Assembly: GCF_001424145.1 (NCBI RefSeq)
Contig: NZ_LMQM01000013.1
Span: forward strand, 1 to 64,000
Source: Chryseobacterium sp. Leaf404
GTDB lineage: Bacteria > Bacteroidota > Bacteroidia > Flavobacteriales > Weeksellaceae
Reading direction: 5' to 3'
DNA length: 64,000 nt
Part shown: positions 35,222 through 43,840 of the stretch, piece by piece
How positions within the stretch are numbered: position 1 is the first letter of the stretch
Layout: each line of letters opens with the position of its first letter
Made by a program: the position numbers and the translations under genes
Notes under the pieces: model-generated
What the model was told of the DNA's origin: nothing
The model's database searches: none
Seen by the model: only the letters and a program-made list of their open reading frames with translations

Positions 35222-35614
35222 ATGATAAACTTAAAATCTGTATTCTTTTTGGCACTACTGACAATTTCCTCAACTGCTTGTGGGCAAAATAAAAGTGAAC
35301 GCCTTATTCTTGGAAAATCATACGCTCAACAAGAATTAAAATCTGCACTAACTGACAAAGAGCAACATAATGTTATTGACAATAAATCTGTAATTATTAA
35401 AGACAGTTTAACCGCAATTAATACAGCCGAAGCAATTCTTTTCAGCATTTATGGAAAAGATAACATAACTAAACAACGACCTTACGAAACTTATTTAATA
35501 GACAATCATTGGGTAATAAGTGGAACACTTCCAAAAGGATATTTAGGCGGTACATTCTTAATAATTATAAATGCGTTTGATAATAAAATTATTAAAATAA
35601 CTCACGGAAAATAA
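35222..35614 (+). CDS. Lipoprotein with NTF2-fold immunity-like domain (cassette cargo 2)
   Basis: I start at ATG 35222, which gives a lipoprotein signal (MINLKSVFFLALLTISSTAC, Cys20); the longer frame from 35171 begins in the shared repeat. The 130-residue product ends with AINTAEAILFSIYGKDNI ... HWVISGTLPKGYLGGTFLII ... DNKIIKITHGK, which resembles the NTF2-fold immunity family (YbbC/YhhH type). Such proteins protect against polymorphic toxins, but no toxin gene is near. Bounded by R1 and R2 and AT-rich, it looks like acquired cargo. Confidence 0.7.
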   Translation: MINLKSVFFLALLTISSTACGQNKSERLILGKSYAQQELKSALTDKEQHNVIDNKSVIIKDSLTAINTAEAILFSIYGKDNITKQRPYETYLIDNHWVISGTLPKGYLGGTFLIIINAFDNKIIKITHGK

Positions 35615-35652
35615 AAACTATCAAGCTAAACGAAAACTACTGGTGCTAACCC

Positions 35653-35937
35653 GATGTCGCGGATTTGCAATCCGTGACTTTACACAATGAACGTTATTAA
35701 AATATTATAGTCACCAGTGTAAGTTAGAAATAAGCACGGATCGCAAATCCGCGCTATCGAAAGAGATTACTTCCCAGAAGAATCGGGACAGGCTGAGCCT
35801 CGCAATGACGCCTTAAAACAACATCTCGCAATAACGGATACAAACAAACAACAAAACCCACCAAATCGGTGGGTTTTGATATATTTAAAAATAGAAAAAT
35901 TACTTTTTCAATTCTTCCAAAAACTCGTCGTGAGAGA
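35653..35937 (+). repeat. Right cassette repeat (R2), copy 2, including the true tig 3' end
   Basis: About 285 bp. It starts GATGTCGCGGATTTGCAATC, with an 18-bp inverted repeat (35659-35676 / 35735-35752, one mismatch), a perfect terminator at 35853-35877, and the last 13 codons of trigger factor on the minus strand. It is the counterpart of 33686-33961, 1.97 kb upstream. Confidence 0.88.
35853..35877. terminator. Terminator of tig (inside R2 copy 2)
   Basis: AAAACCCACC-AAATC-GGTGGGTTTT, perfect stem, 23 bp past the tig stop; works in both directions. Confidence 0.92.
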
Positions 35938-37234
35938 TCGCAGTTTCTTTTTTAGTCGCTTTTTCAAGGATTACGTCTTTCAACTTAGCCATAGCAACTT
36001 CAGAAGATAGCTGTCTTACCTGCTCCTGGTCTTTCAACATTTCAGCAGCATATTTCTGGATTTCCTCGTCACCTAAGTGGTGGATTCCGTAGATTGCCAA
36101 CTGATTTCTTACCAACTGCTCAGCCTGACCCAAAACATCTGTGTAATCAATTTTCACATCATTTTCAGACATTAATTTGCCTTCGATGATCTGATATTTT
36201 AACTGACTTTTTTCTGCTTCAAGGATTTCTTTTGCCTGCTCTTCAGTTTGTACATTCTGATTAGAGAATACCAACCATTTCGTAAGGAAAGCTTCAGGAA
36301 GTTTTACTTCTTCTTTTTCTGTAACCTGCTCCAACACTTTGTTTACGAAGTGTACGTCTGCATTCTGCTGGAAATATTCGTCTAATTCTGTTTTTACTTT
36401 TTCTTTAAGCTCTTCTTCAGATTTAATTGCGTCTGCACCGTAAACTTTATCAAAAAGATCCTGGTTCAGTTCAGCTAATTTTAAACTGTAGAAATCCTTA
36501 ACTTTTACCTCTACTTCTGCGTGGTGTAAGTGCTCAGCTTCCTCTTTTGAGAAACCTAATTCTTTCGCAAGATCTTCATTTGAAGTTAAAGTTTCTTTAG
36601 ATACTTTCACAGATTCGTCCATTTTCAAAGACTTCACCAGTTTGAAAGCTTCTTTGTTTTCTGCACTGATCAAAGCACTTTTTGGAGCGTGGTTATGCTC
36701 ACCTTCAGCACCCTCTTCCACTACCTGAGAGATCTCAAGAGCTACATAAGAATCTTTGGTGATTTTTTCCTGAGGCTCCTGCTCTGCGAAACGCTTCTGC
36801 ATATTTTCGATGCTTTTGCTGATTTCTTTTTCTGAAGCTTCTACTTTGTAGTGAGGCGCTTCATATTTAGCAAGATCGATAGAAAATTCAGGCTCGAAAC
36901 CAACTTCAAAAGCCACCTCGATTTTCTCTGCATTGTGGTTGAATTCGTTTACCGGCTGAGGAACTGGCTGACCTACCAATCTCAGTTTGTTTTCGTTTAC
37001 GTAGTTATTAAGAGCATCAGAAACCTGCTTGTTGATTTCTTCAAAAGCAATTCCTGCTTCATATTGTCTTTTCACCATGCTCAAAGGCACTTTTCCTTTT
37101 CTGAATCCAGGAACCTGCGCATTTTTAGCATAGTTCATCAACTGCTTTTCTACTTTATCTTTGTAGTCAGATTTTTCTAATGTAACAGTAAGCAATGCAC
37201 TTACATCATCATGATTTTGAGCTGTAACGTTCAT
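35900..37234 (-). CDS. tig: Trigger factor
   Basis: Ribosome-associated chaperone of 444 residues. The ribosome-binding signature GFRKGKVPLSMVKRQYE lies at about residues 42-58. The middle PPIase domain is weakly conserved, as usual in Bacteroidetes (with an insert containing GEHNHAPKSALI), and the C-terminal chaperone arms are helical and Lys/Glu-rich (residues about 270-444). It has its own promoter and terminator; the last codons and terminator have been duplicated 2 kb downstream. Confidence 0.93.
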   Translation of the reverse strand: MNVTAQNHDDVSALLTVTLEKSDYKDKVEKQLMNYAKNAQVPGFRKGKVPLSMVKRQYEAGIAFEEINKQVSDALNNYVNENKLRLVGQPVPQPVNEFNHNAEKIEVAFEVGFEPEFSIDLAKYEAPHYKVEASEKEISKSIENMQKRFAEQEPQEKITKDSYVALEISQVVEEGAEGEHNHAPKSALISAENKEAFKLVKSLKMDESVKVSKETLTSNEDLAKELGFSKEEAEHLHHAEVEVKVKDFYSLKLAELNQDLFDKVYGADAIKSEEELKEKVKTELDEYFQQNADVHFVNKVLEQVTEKEEVKLPEAFLTKWLVFSNQNVQTEEQAKEILEAEKSQLKYQIIEGKLMSENDVKIDYTDVLGQAEQLVRNQLAIYGIHHLGDEEIQKYAAEMLKDQEQVRQLSSEVAMAKLKDVILEKATKKETAISHDEFLEELKK

Positions 37235-37256
37235 TATCGATTAAAATTTTAGGTTG

Positions 37257-37264
37257 CAAAAATA
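37257..37264 (-). promoter_or_regulatory. Promoter of tig
   Basis: Minus strand TATTTTTG, with a TTG (complement of 37282-37284) 17 nt upstream; ATG 22 nt downstream. Confidence 0.5.
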
Positions 37265-37314
37265 TGAATTTTTTATTAAAACAAGCGATTCCTTTTGTTA
37301 TAATACGTTAAAAT

Positions 37315-37345
37315 AAAAAAGACACTATCAAAATAATGTCTTTTT
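37315..37345. terminator. Terminator of the His-rich lipoprotein gene
   Basis: AAAAAGACA / TGTCTTTTT stem with a 12-nt loop, 30 bp past the stop at 37375. Confidence 0.8.
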
Positions 37346-37374
37346 ATGATAATAAAATAGATGTGAATCAGATT

Positions 37375-37932
37375 TTAGTGAGCGTCAACCGTAATATCAA
37401 CGTCGGTTTCGCCTCCCTGGGTCTGCCCGAGCTGATTGGTTACGGAAGGATAATTCTGATTAACTGAAACCGGAAGGTGAATTAATTTGATGTTCATTTT
37501 CCCAGTTGCCTGTGTAGAATTGACTGTCCATTCTGTTCTCAAACCAAGCTTCTGATTATCAGTTCTCACAATATCATTGGAACCCCTGATTACCGTAATA
37601 TCTGCATTGGCAGGACTGTATGTAATGAAATGCTGGTCTTTTTCTTCTTCAATTTCCTCTGAAGAATCATAATGATCTTCATGTTTGATTTGAAAATCGA
37701 GCTCTGTGATGTAGGTTTTACCCTGTTCTAAATGCAAATGAGCATCTGCCACCCCAGAAATCACATTCACCGTCTGCACATCTGATGGATTAGCTTTATC
37801 GGTCAGTTTCAAAACCACTTTACCAATCTCGTCGTGCTCGTGAACATCTTCAGGAACTGCGTCGTCGTTTCTACAAGAGAAGATGAATAATGCTGCGAAA
37901 AGTACTAATGTAATGTTGAATATTTTTTTCAT
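37375..37932 (-). CDS. His-rich lipoprotein linked to a TonB receptor (putative metal binding)
   Basis: I start at ATG 37932, giving a lipoprotein signal (MKKIFNITLVLFAALFIFSC, Cys20) and 185 residues. Histidine and acid clusters stand out: DVHEHDE, DAHLHLEQ, IKHEDHYDSSEE and EEKDQHF. The layout resembles small flavobacterial lipoproteins often labelled type 1 periplasmic binding fold and found after TonB receptors. It follows the His-rich receptor gene on the same strand, so I infer a role in capturing zinc or copper at the outer membrane. Confidence 0.72.
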   Translation of the reverse strand: MKKIFNITLVLFAALFIFSCRNDDAVPEDVHEHDEIGKVVLKLTDKANPSDVQTVNVISGVADAHLHLEQGKTYITELDFQIKHEDHYDSSEEIEEEKDQHFITYSPANADITVIRGSNDIVRTDNQKLGLRTEWTVNSTQATGKMNIKLIHLPVSVNQNYPSVTNQLGQTQGGETDVDITVDAH

Positions 37933-38008
37933 TTTAAATTTAATTTTAAGTTTTAATAATTTGTTTTTAATTTTAATTACGGACAACGCTTCGACGAGCT
38001 TGCCCGAA

Positions 38009-38095
38009 TTTCATCAAAATTATTTACCCCGTCCCTAAAGGGTGTAATTTTGATGAAATTTTCAAGGCATTTTTCCTCCCTTTAGGGCTCGGGGT
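38009..38095. repeat. Nested inverted repeats between lipoprotein and TonB receptor genes
   Basis: Inner pair TTTCATCAAAATTA (38009-38022) / TAATTTTGATGAAA (38045-38058); outer GC-rich pair ACCCCGTCCCTAAAGGG (about 38026) / CCCTTTAGGGCTCGGGGT (38078-38095). The two pairs overlap, so alternative hairpins are possible inside the operon mRNA. Confidence 0.75.
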
Positions 38096-38149
38096 CAAGA
38101 AAAATGATTTGAAAATTTGATACGAATTCTTTTTAATAATCTCAGATAA

Positions 38150-40531
38150 TTAGAAACTGTATTTAAGAGTAACCACAAAATTCCTTCCCGATTCAAACAT
38201 ATAATATCTGAGGCGGTTGAGATACTCGCGGTAATCTGTGTTGAAAATATTGTTGATTCTGAAGTTTAGATTCAGATTTTTAACAACGTCCGCTCCTACC
38301 GAAGCATGAAAAAGACTGAAAGCTGCCGGCGTAGAGCTGAAATCCACGATTTCATTTCTTTCCACACCATCTTTTATAAACGTCACCGGAAGATTTCTGA
38401 TTGGATAACGGTTTTGCTTAAAAGTGTTTTCGTTTTCCAGACTGACATAGAAATTTTTAGGTTGGTTTAAATTGATCTGAATTGAATTTCTCAGTTTCGC
38501 AGGCGTCATCAAAATCAGAGGTTCGTTATTTGAAAGATCGTCACCTTTCAGAATACTGAATCCTGATTTCCATTTTAACTGATCCGTAATTGCCAATTCC
38601 GCATCGGCATCCAAACCGAAAATTCTCGCTTTGATCTGCTGATAAGACCAGACAGGAAAGACACCTCGGTTGGTATTCAAAATGCCTGTCGGGATTTGAT
38701 TGACAAAATTATCAGACACCATCAGATATGGGCTGGCTTCAATATGAAGTCCTTTTAAAACATTAAACTGCCCAGCTAATGAAAGATTAACATTGTAAAC
38801 AGTCTCTTTCTGAATGTTTAAATTTCCTTCTTCCATAATCGCCGCCGAATGATGCAGTCCATCTGAGAAAAGCTCTGCCGGATTGGGCGTTCTTTCTGCT
38901 CTTGAAAGATTCAGTTTTAGTTCTAAATTTTCAAGAGGCTTATAATTTAAACCCAGATTTGCCGAGAAATTATGATAATCAAGAATCGGTCTCGTTAAAG
39001 TTCTGCTTCCAGACTCGCTTACGACAAACTGCGGGAAAGTGTTCTCATAATTATCTTCCCATTTATCTGAATCATAATATTTGTAGGCATCGTATCTGCT
39101 GAAATCGTATCTCACAGCTGCTTCGGCATTTAATTTTGAATTAAATCTGTATTTAAAAACCGAAAAAGCACCTGCATCATAACGGTAATAATCAGGAATC
39201 AAACGTCTCGCTTTAGTTGCAGGATTCGGATAATTATCCTGAAAAGCTCCTGAAATCCCACTTTCCAGACTCCAGTTTCCTCTTTCCAAAAGATGAACAA
39301 GACTTGCAGAATGCGTAATTAATCTTAAATCCATCGATGGAAGATTGCTCAGTTCGCCTCTTCTGATGTCATATTCTTTTCTTCTATTCAGCTGAAAACT
39401 GTACTGGAAAGTCAGCTTCCCGAAATCCGCAAATCTTCTGTATGCTGAAAGTTTTGCAATATGATGCGCCACTTCCTGCTTCGGATTGTCGATATCATAA
39501 GTGAAGTTGTCTAAATAATAAGACTGTCCGAAATTTACGGCATTGTAGAAATCTTCAGGGCTTGCCAAATGCGCACCCGTGTAAATCCCGAACTCCTGAT
39601 TGATACCGCTGTACGACACATCAAATCCCTGCAGAAAACTGTGTTTCCCGAATGAGAAATTAAAAGAATTAAATTCCTGTCCGGTATTCTGCAAAGTGTA
39701 ATGCGGCATGTACAGATCGCCCGTTTTTCTGTACGAACCGCCCGTTTTTACAAACCATTGGTTCTTCCATGCTTTTGCGACATTGGCACCAATCTCGCCT
39801 CCTCTACCATTGGAAATTCCTGAAAGTCTCAGGCTTCCCATTATGGTATCTTTTTTTGGCAAAACTGCAGGTTCCAGAACGACTACGCCACCTACTCCTT
39901 CATTTCCATACTTCAGTGCTGATGCACCTTTGATAACATCGATGTGCTCGAAATCGTTCACATCAATGTTTGGAGCGTGCTCTACTCCCCATTCCTGCTC
40001 GGCCATTTTTACACCGTTGTTGATGATGGAAATACGGCTTCCGTAAAGTCCGCGGATAACGGGTTTTGTGATATTATTTCCCGTTTTCAAAGAGGAAACT
40101 CCGGAAATTCTGGACAAAAGATTTCCCAGATTTTCTGTGGAATTTCTTTCAATTTCAGACTTATCCAAAGTTGTCATAATTACGGAACCTTTCGTTTTGT
40201 GACTTCCGTGAATGGTCACGGTCTGGATTTCTCCCACGTGATGCTCTAATGTTATTGCCAGATGCAAATCTCTGTCGACTCCCACATTTTCAGTATAATC
40301 ATCGCAGAGCGGATGTCTGGCTACGAGCTGATAATTTCCGGCAGGAACATTTGGGAAAGAAAATTTTCCCTTTTTATCGGTTTTAGTGGTAAAGTCTCCA
40401 ATCTTGACCTCAGCATTTTCGAGCATAGTTTTGTCATGAAAATCCTGAACCGTTCCCTGCACTGTATATTTCTGCGCAGATACCAACGTCAGTCCAAAAA
40501 AGACCAACATCAGATTTATAATGTTTTTCAT
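38150..40531 (-). CDS. TonB-dependent receptor, putative zinc/copper importer
   Basis: I start at ATG 40531 (MKNIINLMLVFFGLTLVSAQ signal peptide), giving 793 residues. A carboxypeptidase-like N-terminal domain (KYTVQGTVQDFHDKTMLENA) precedes a plug with LGNLLSRISGVSSLKTGNN, PVIRGLYGSRISIINNGVKM and the TonB-receptor phrase IDVIKGASALKYG. The barrel ends FVVTLKYSF with a C-terminal Phe as usual. His-rich loops (ITLEHHVGEIQ, HAPNIDVNDFEH, EVAHHIAKL) and the neighbouring His-rich lipoprotein and CxxCH protein resemble ZnuD-type loci, so I infer metal uptake. It has no SusD partner. Confidence 0.85.
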   Translation of the reverse strand: MKNIINLMLVFFGLTLVSAQKYTVQGTVQDFHDKTMLENAEVKIGDFTTKTDKKGKFSFPNVPAGNYQLVARHPLCDDYTENVGVDRDLHLAITLEHHVGEIQTVTIHGSHKTKGSVIMTTLDKSEIERNSTENLGNLLSRISGVSSLKTGNNITKPVIRGLYGSRISIINNGVKMAEQEWGVEHAPNIDVNDFEHIDVIKGASALKYGNEGVGGVVVLEPAVLPKKDTIMGSLRLSGISNGRGGEIGANVAKAWKNQWFVKTGGSYRKTGDLYMPHYTLQNTGQEFNSFNFSFGKHSFLQGFDVSYSGINQEFGIYTGAHLASPEDFYNAVNFGQSYYLDNFTYDIDNPKQEVAHHIAKLSAYRRFADFGKLTFQYSFQLNRRKEYDIRRGELSNLPSMDLRLITHSASLVHLLERGNWSLESGISGAFQDNYPNPATKARRLIPDYYRYDAGAFSVFKYRFNSKLNAEAAVRYDFSRYDAYKYYDSDKWEDNYENTFPQFVVSESGSRTLTRPILDYHNFSANLGLNYKPLENLELKLNLSRAERTPNPAELFSDGLHHSAAIMEEGNLNIQKETVYNVNLSLAGQFNVLKGLHIEASPYLMVSDNFVNQIPTGILNTNRGVFPVWSYQQIKARIFGLDADAELAITDQLKWKSGFSILKGDDLSNNEPLILMTPAKLRNSIQINLNQPKNFYVSLENENTFKQNRYPIRNLPVTFIKDGVERNEIVDFSSTPAAFSLFHASVGADVVKNLNLNFRINNIFNTDYREYLNRLRYYMFESGRNFVVTLKYSF

Positions 40532-40623
40532 TACTTTTTGTAAAATGTATAATGTAAAAAGTACAGTGTACTTTGTTGAAATTTGAATTAAATTAAAGCA
40601 TGTTTTGTAACAGCGAATTGCAC

Positions 40624-40738
40624 GCAGCCCGACTTGAACGGAGCTCTTTTTGTTATTGCGATGCTGCAACAGCTAAACAATTTTACCACGTTGTTCGCAA
40701 TAACAAAAAAGCGGGAGTGGAAGGCGGAAATAGCTGCC
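40624..40738. repeat. Long palindromic repeat, GTTATTGCGATG family, copy 2
   Basis: Begins GCAGCCCGACTTGAACGGAG and ends GGCGGAAATAGCTGCC. The inner arms (40647-40661 and 40695-40709) are a perfect 15-bp inverted repeat (TTTTTGTTATTGCGA). The diverged copy is at 24839-24957. The rest of the 570-bp gap (40739-41101) has short TTTCGCACCTC / CTTCGCACCTC boxes and no gene. Confidence 0.85.
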
Positions 40739-41101
40739 ATAAAAAATCTGAATTTGCTATTCAACGAAGTCAAAAGCTGCCCAAATAATCATTATCATAC
40801 AGATATTTCGGAGCTTTCGCACCTCTTTGAAAAGGAACCCGAACTCTTTTTCTAACAATATCTTAGTGCTTCGCACCTCATCGGAGAGTCGATTATGGGC
40901 ACTAATTCCTAACAAGATTTCAAATCTTCGCTTCTTTTCTGATGTTGATTTCGCTAAATGCTGACATCAGAATTTCTAAATCTGATCTGCAATTTTGACA
41001 TTACAATTCTACGATTTCGAAACTTTTGTGTTACAAAAAATGAATTTAATTAATTCAGGAAAGATTCCTCAAAACTCTTATGAATAGTGAGAAAAATAGA
41101 A

Positions 41102-41458
41102 TTATGAAATTGCGGGAGGTCCCCGAAGTTGGAATGTAAATTTAGTTTGTGACCAGATTTTTTCCTGTACAGCTAAAATCTGCTCCGCTTCATGCGTATG
41201 TTTGATCAAATTGAAACTAAATTCCTGCGGTAAAACGGTATTTCCAGTGGCTAAAAAGTGACAGGCCAAACAGTCGCCAGCTTTTTCTTTGGCTTCAGTT
41301 TTGGAAATAGAATTTTCTGACTTTTTGAAGTGGAAACCTGCAAAAACATCTGAAGAGTCATGACTGTGAAAGCTAGAAGAAAACAGTGCAAAAAAGTATA
41401 TCCCAAACATCAGTTTGGAGATAAAGCTCTTGAGTTGTCTGCTTTCCTTAAAAATCAT
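41102..41458 (-). CDS. Small membrane-anchored His/Cys protein upstream of the metal receptor
   Basis: A 118-residue protein with one N-terminal membrane or signal segment (FISKLMFGIYFFALFSSSF) followed directly by FHSHDSSDVF, then CLACHFLATG and LIKHTHEAEQ. The His/Cys pattern suggests metal binding; small proteins of this kind often precede metal TonB receptors in flavobacteria. The receptor gene lies 570 bp downstream on the same strand. A TATTTTTG box sits 4 nt before its ATG. Confidence 0.7.
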   Translation of the reverse strand: MIFKESRQLKSFISKLMFGIYFFALFSSSFHSHDSSDVFAGFHFKKSENSISKTEAKEKAGDCLACHFLATGNTVLPQEFSFNLIKHTHEAEQILAVQEKIWSQTKFTFQLRGPPAIS

Positions 41459-41462
41459 CGTA

Positions 41463-41470
41463 CAAAAATA
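41463..41470 (-). promoter_or_regulatory. -7 box 4 nt before the start of the His/Cys protein gene
   Basis: Minus strand TATTTTTG-TACG-ATG; a leaderless transcript is possible. Confidence 0.4.
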
Positions 41471-41590
41471 AGGATAATATTTTAGAATTAAATTACAATA
41501 TTATGTTAAATGAGGTTTGGGATGTTGCGGGAAAATTAAATTTGAGCAAATTTCACGTTATTGTAAGTTCAAGATATATAATCTCAAAGT

Positions 41591-41660
41591 TGTCGCTCCT
41601 ATGGAGCTGTAATTTCATCACTCTTCCTTACTACAAAGGTTTTGCTCCTCTGGAGCAAAC
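41591..41660. repeat. Twin GCTCC-N-GGAGC palindromes
   Basis: GCTCCTATGGAGC (41595-41607) and GCTCCTCTGGAGC (41644-41656) in the spacer between the ABC-F gene end and the His/Cys gene start. Confidence 0.6.
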
Positions 41661-41673
41661 TTTTATTCACAAA

Positions 41674-41700
41674 AAAAGATGAACCGAAGCTCATCTTTTA
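41674..41700 (-). terminator. Terminator of the ABC-F gene
   Basis: Stem AAAAGATGA / TCATCTTTT, 8-nt loop, T-run on the minus strand, 17 bp past the stop. Confidence 0.88.
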
Positions 41701-41716
41701 TATTTTTTTATTGAAT

Positions 41717-43642
41717 TTAATCCAACTGCGTTCCCAAATGCTCCCATTCCTGCAGTGCAAGATCAAGTTCTTCTTTGGTTTTGTTGTATTTTTCTAAAGT
41801 TTCTTCTGATGGATTGTCTTTTGTAAAAGAAACTTCGTAGTTTTCGATTGCTGTTTCCAGCTCAGAAATTTTCTCTTCTACTTTTTTCAGTTTATTCTGA
41901 ATGCTTTTCTGTTCTTTAGTTACAATTACGTTAGACTGAACTTCAATCTTTGGCTCAGACTTAACCTTAACCTCAGCCTTAGCCTCATCACCATGAAGTT
42001 TTGCTTTCTCCGCGGAAATTTCCCTGATTGATTCTTTCTGTCTGAATTCAAGATATTCGTTAATGTCGCCTAAGAATTCTTTCATTTTACCGTCACGGAA
42101 CTCATAGATTTTATCGCAAAGTCCCTGTAAGAATTCTCTGTCGTGAGAAATTACGATTAATGTACCTTCAAACTTCTGTAAAGCCAGTTTGATAATCTCC
42201 TTAGACTGAATATCCAGGTGATTGGTAGGCTCATCCATAATCAACGTGTTGAAAGGGCGTAACAACAATTTACAAAGAGCCAGACGGTTTCTTTCTCCTC
42301 CGGAAAGTACTTTTGTTTTTTTATTCACCGCTTCTCCCTGAAAAAGGAAAGATCCAAGCAAATCTCTAACTCTTGGTCTGGTTTCTTCGGTCGCAGAATC
42401 TTCAGCTTCTTCCTGAACGGTTTTGTTCGGCGTTAAAACTTCTTCCTGATTCTGAGCGAAATAGCCGATATTCACATTGTGACCTAAGTTCCAGTCTCCG
42501 GAATAATCTTTAATATCACCGGCAAGAATTTTAGCTAAAGTCGTTTTCCCCTGACCGTTTTGTCCGAGAAGGGCAATTCTGTCGCCACGCTGTACGATGA
42601 AATCCACATCATCGAAAATCTGTTTCTGTCCGTAAGCTTTCCCAAGATTTTCAGCTTCGAAAATAACTTTTCCGGGAACCTGCGACTGCACGAAACGGAT
42701 ATTGAATTTTGAAACGTCTTCGTTATCAATTTCAATACGCTCGATTTTATCTAATTTTTTAATCAAAGACTGGGCAAAAGAAGCTTTGGTAGCACTCGCA
42801 CGGAATTTATTGATGTTATCTTCCATCTGCTTGATCTCCGCATCCTGATTTTTCTTGGCCTGAACCAGTTTTTCACGACGGTCTTCACGCATCACCAAAT
42901 ATTTGGAATAATTGGCTTTATAATCGTCTACTTTTCTGTTGTTGACATCAAAAGTTCTGTTACAAACTGCTGTCATAAACTGCTTATCGTGACTTACCAA
43001 AAGAATTCCTCCGGGATAATCTTTCAAAAAGTTTTCGAGCCAGATGATGGATTCCATATCGAGGTGATTGGTGGGCTCATCAAGAAGCATCAAATCGTTC
43101 TTTTGAAGAAGCAATTTTGCCAGTTCGATTCTCATTCTCCATCCTCCGGAAAATTCGTCTGTAATTTTTTGAAAATCATCTGCTTTAAAACCAAGACCAA
43201 ATAATACTTTTTCGATATCACCTTCAAGATTGTAGGCGTCGTGGTGCATCAAAAGGTCATTCAGATCAGTCATTCGGTTGATCAGATCTGTGTAACCATC
43301 GCTTTCGTAATCAGTTCTTACCGTTAATTGATGATTGATTTCTTCTAATTCTTCCTTCCAGGCATTGATTTGCTCAAAAGCCTGCATAGTTTCAGCCCAA
43401 ACTGTTCTTCCTTTCACAAAATCAAGATCCTGCTTCAGAAATCCGATGGTAATATTTCCTTCAGGAACAACATTTCCTTCGTAAAACGTAATTTCTCCGG
43501 AAAGCATTTTCAGAAGTGTGGATTTTCCGGCTCCGTTCTTACCGACCAAACCTATTTTATCATCTTTTTTGATGGTAAAATTGACGTTTTGAAATAAATA
43601 ATTTCCTGAATGATGTAAGCCTAAACCCTGAACCGAAAGCAT
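41717..43642 (-). CDS. ABC-F family ATP-binding protein
   Basis: A 641-residue soluble protein with two ABC ATPase domains and no membrane part. Walker A sequences are GKNGAGKST (about 36) and GQNGQGKTT; signature motifs FSGGWRMRIELAKLLL and LSGGERNRLALCKLLL; Walker B LMLLDEPTNHLDM and LIMDEPTNHLDI. The linker between the domains is the charged P-site tether region, and the last 90 residues form a Lys/Glu coiled coil like Uup or YheS. ABC-F proteins act on the ribosome's E site during translation; a resistance role cannot be excluded but is not indicated. Confidence 0.94.
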   Translation of the reverse strand: MLSVQGLGLHHSGNYLFQNVNFTIKKDDKIGLVGKNGAGKSTLLKMLSGEITFYEGNVVPEGNITIGFLKQDLDFVKGRTVWAETMQAFEQINAWKEELEEINHQLTVRTDYESDGYTDLINRMTDLNDLLMHHDAYNLEGDIEKVLFGLGFKADDFQKITDEFSGGWRMRIELAKLLLQKNDLMLLDEPTNHLDMESIIWLENFLKDYPGGILLVSHDKQFMTAVCNRTFDVNNRKVDDYKANYSKYLVMREDRREKLVQAKKNQDAEIKQMEDNINKFRASATKASFAQSLIKKLDKIERIEIDNEDVSKFNIRFVQSQVPGKVIFEAENLGKAYGQKQIFDDVDFIVQRGDRIALLGQNGQGKTTLAKILAGDIKDYSGDWNLGHNVNIGYFAQNQEEVLTPNKTVQEEAEDSATEETRPRVRDLLGSFLFQGEAVNKKTKVLSGGERNRLALCKLLLRPFNTLIMDEPTNHLDIQSKEIIKLALQKFEGTLIVISHDREFLQGLCDKIYEFRDGKMKEFLGDINEYLEFRQKESIREISAEKAKLHGDEAKAEVKVKSEPKIEVQSNVIVTKEQKSIQNKLKKVEEKISELETAIENYEVSFTKDNPSEETLEKYNKTKEELDLALQEWEHLGTQLD

Positions 43643-43692
43643 TTGAAATGAGTATTATAAAGTGAATATGAAAGATGAATCTTTTTCGGGTG

Positions 43693-43700
43693 CAAAAGTA
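43693..43700 (-). promoter_or_regulatory. -7 box of the ABC-F gene
   Basis: Minus strand TACTTTTG, 50 nt before the ATG. Confidence 0.4.
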
Positions 43701-43840
43701 CGGAAAAATTTAAGATTTAAAATAAAAGAAGTCTGCACGGAGAAATTGAAGGATGTTTTTGAAAGATTCAGTAAAAATCAAAAGCATTTCATTTTTTAAA
43801 CAAGAAAAAAATCCACCAGAAAATGATGTTTTTTTTCAAC

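Noticed and set aside
35222..35614. A toxin-immunity locus around the NTF2-fold lipoprotein
   Set aside because: No toxin, Rhs, LXG or secretion effector gene is adjacent; only the immunity-like half is seen.
35183..35649. True class integron attC sites
   Set aside because: Core boxes do not satisfy GTTRRRY / RYYYAAC and no integrase is present; kept only as a resemblance.
40600..40855. Two plus-strand frames across the palindromic repeat
   Set aside because: They are translations of the palindrome itself; no start signal or homology.
41717..43642. Antibiotic-resistance ABC-F annotation
   Set aside because: The coiled-coil tail and overall pattern fit housekeeping Uup/YheS-like proteins; no resistance-type interdomain extension can be recognised by eye.
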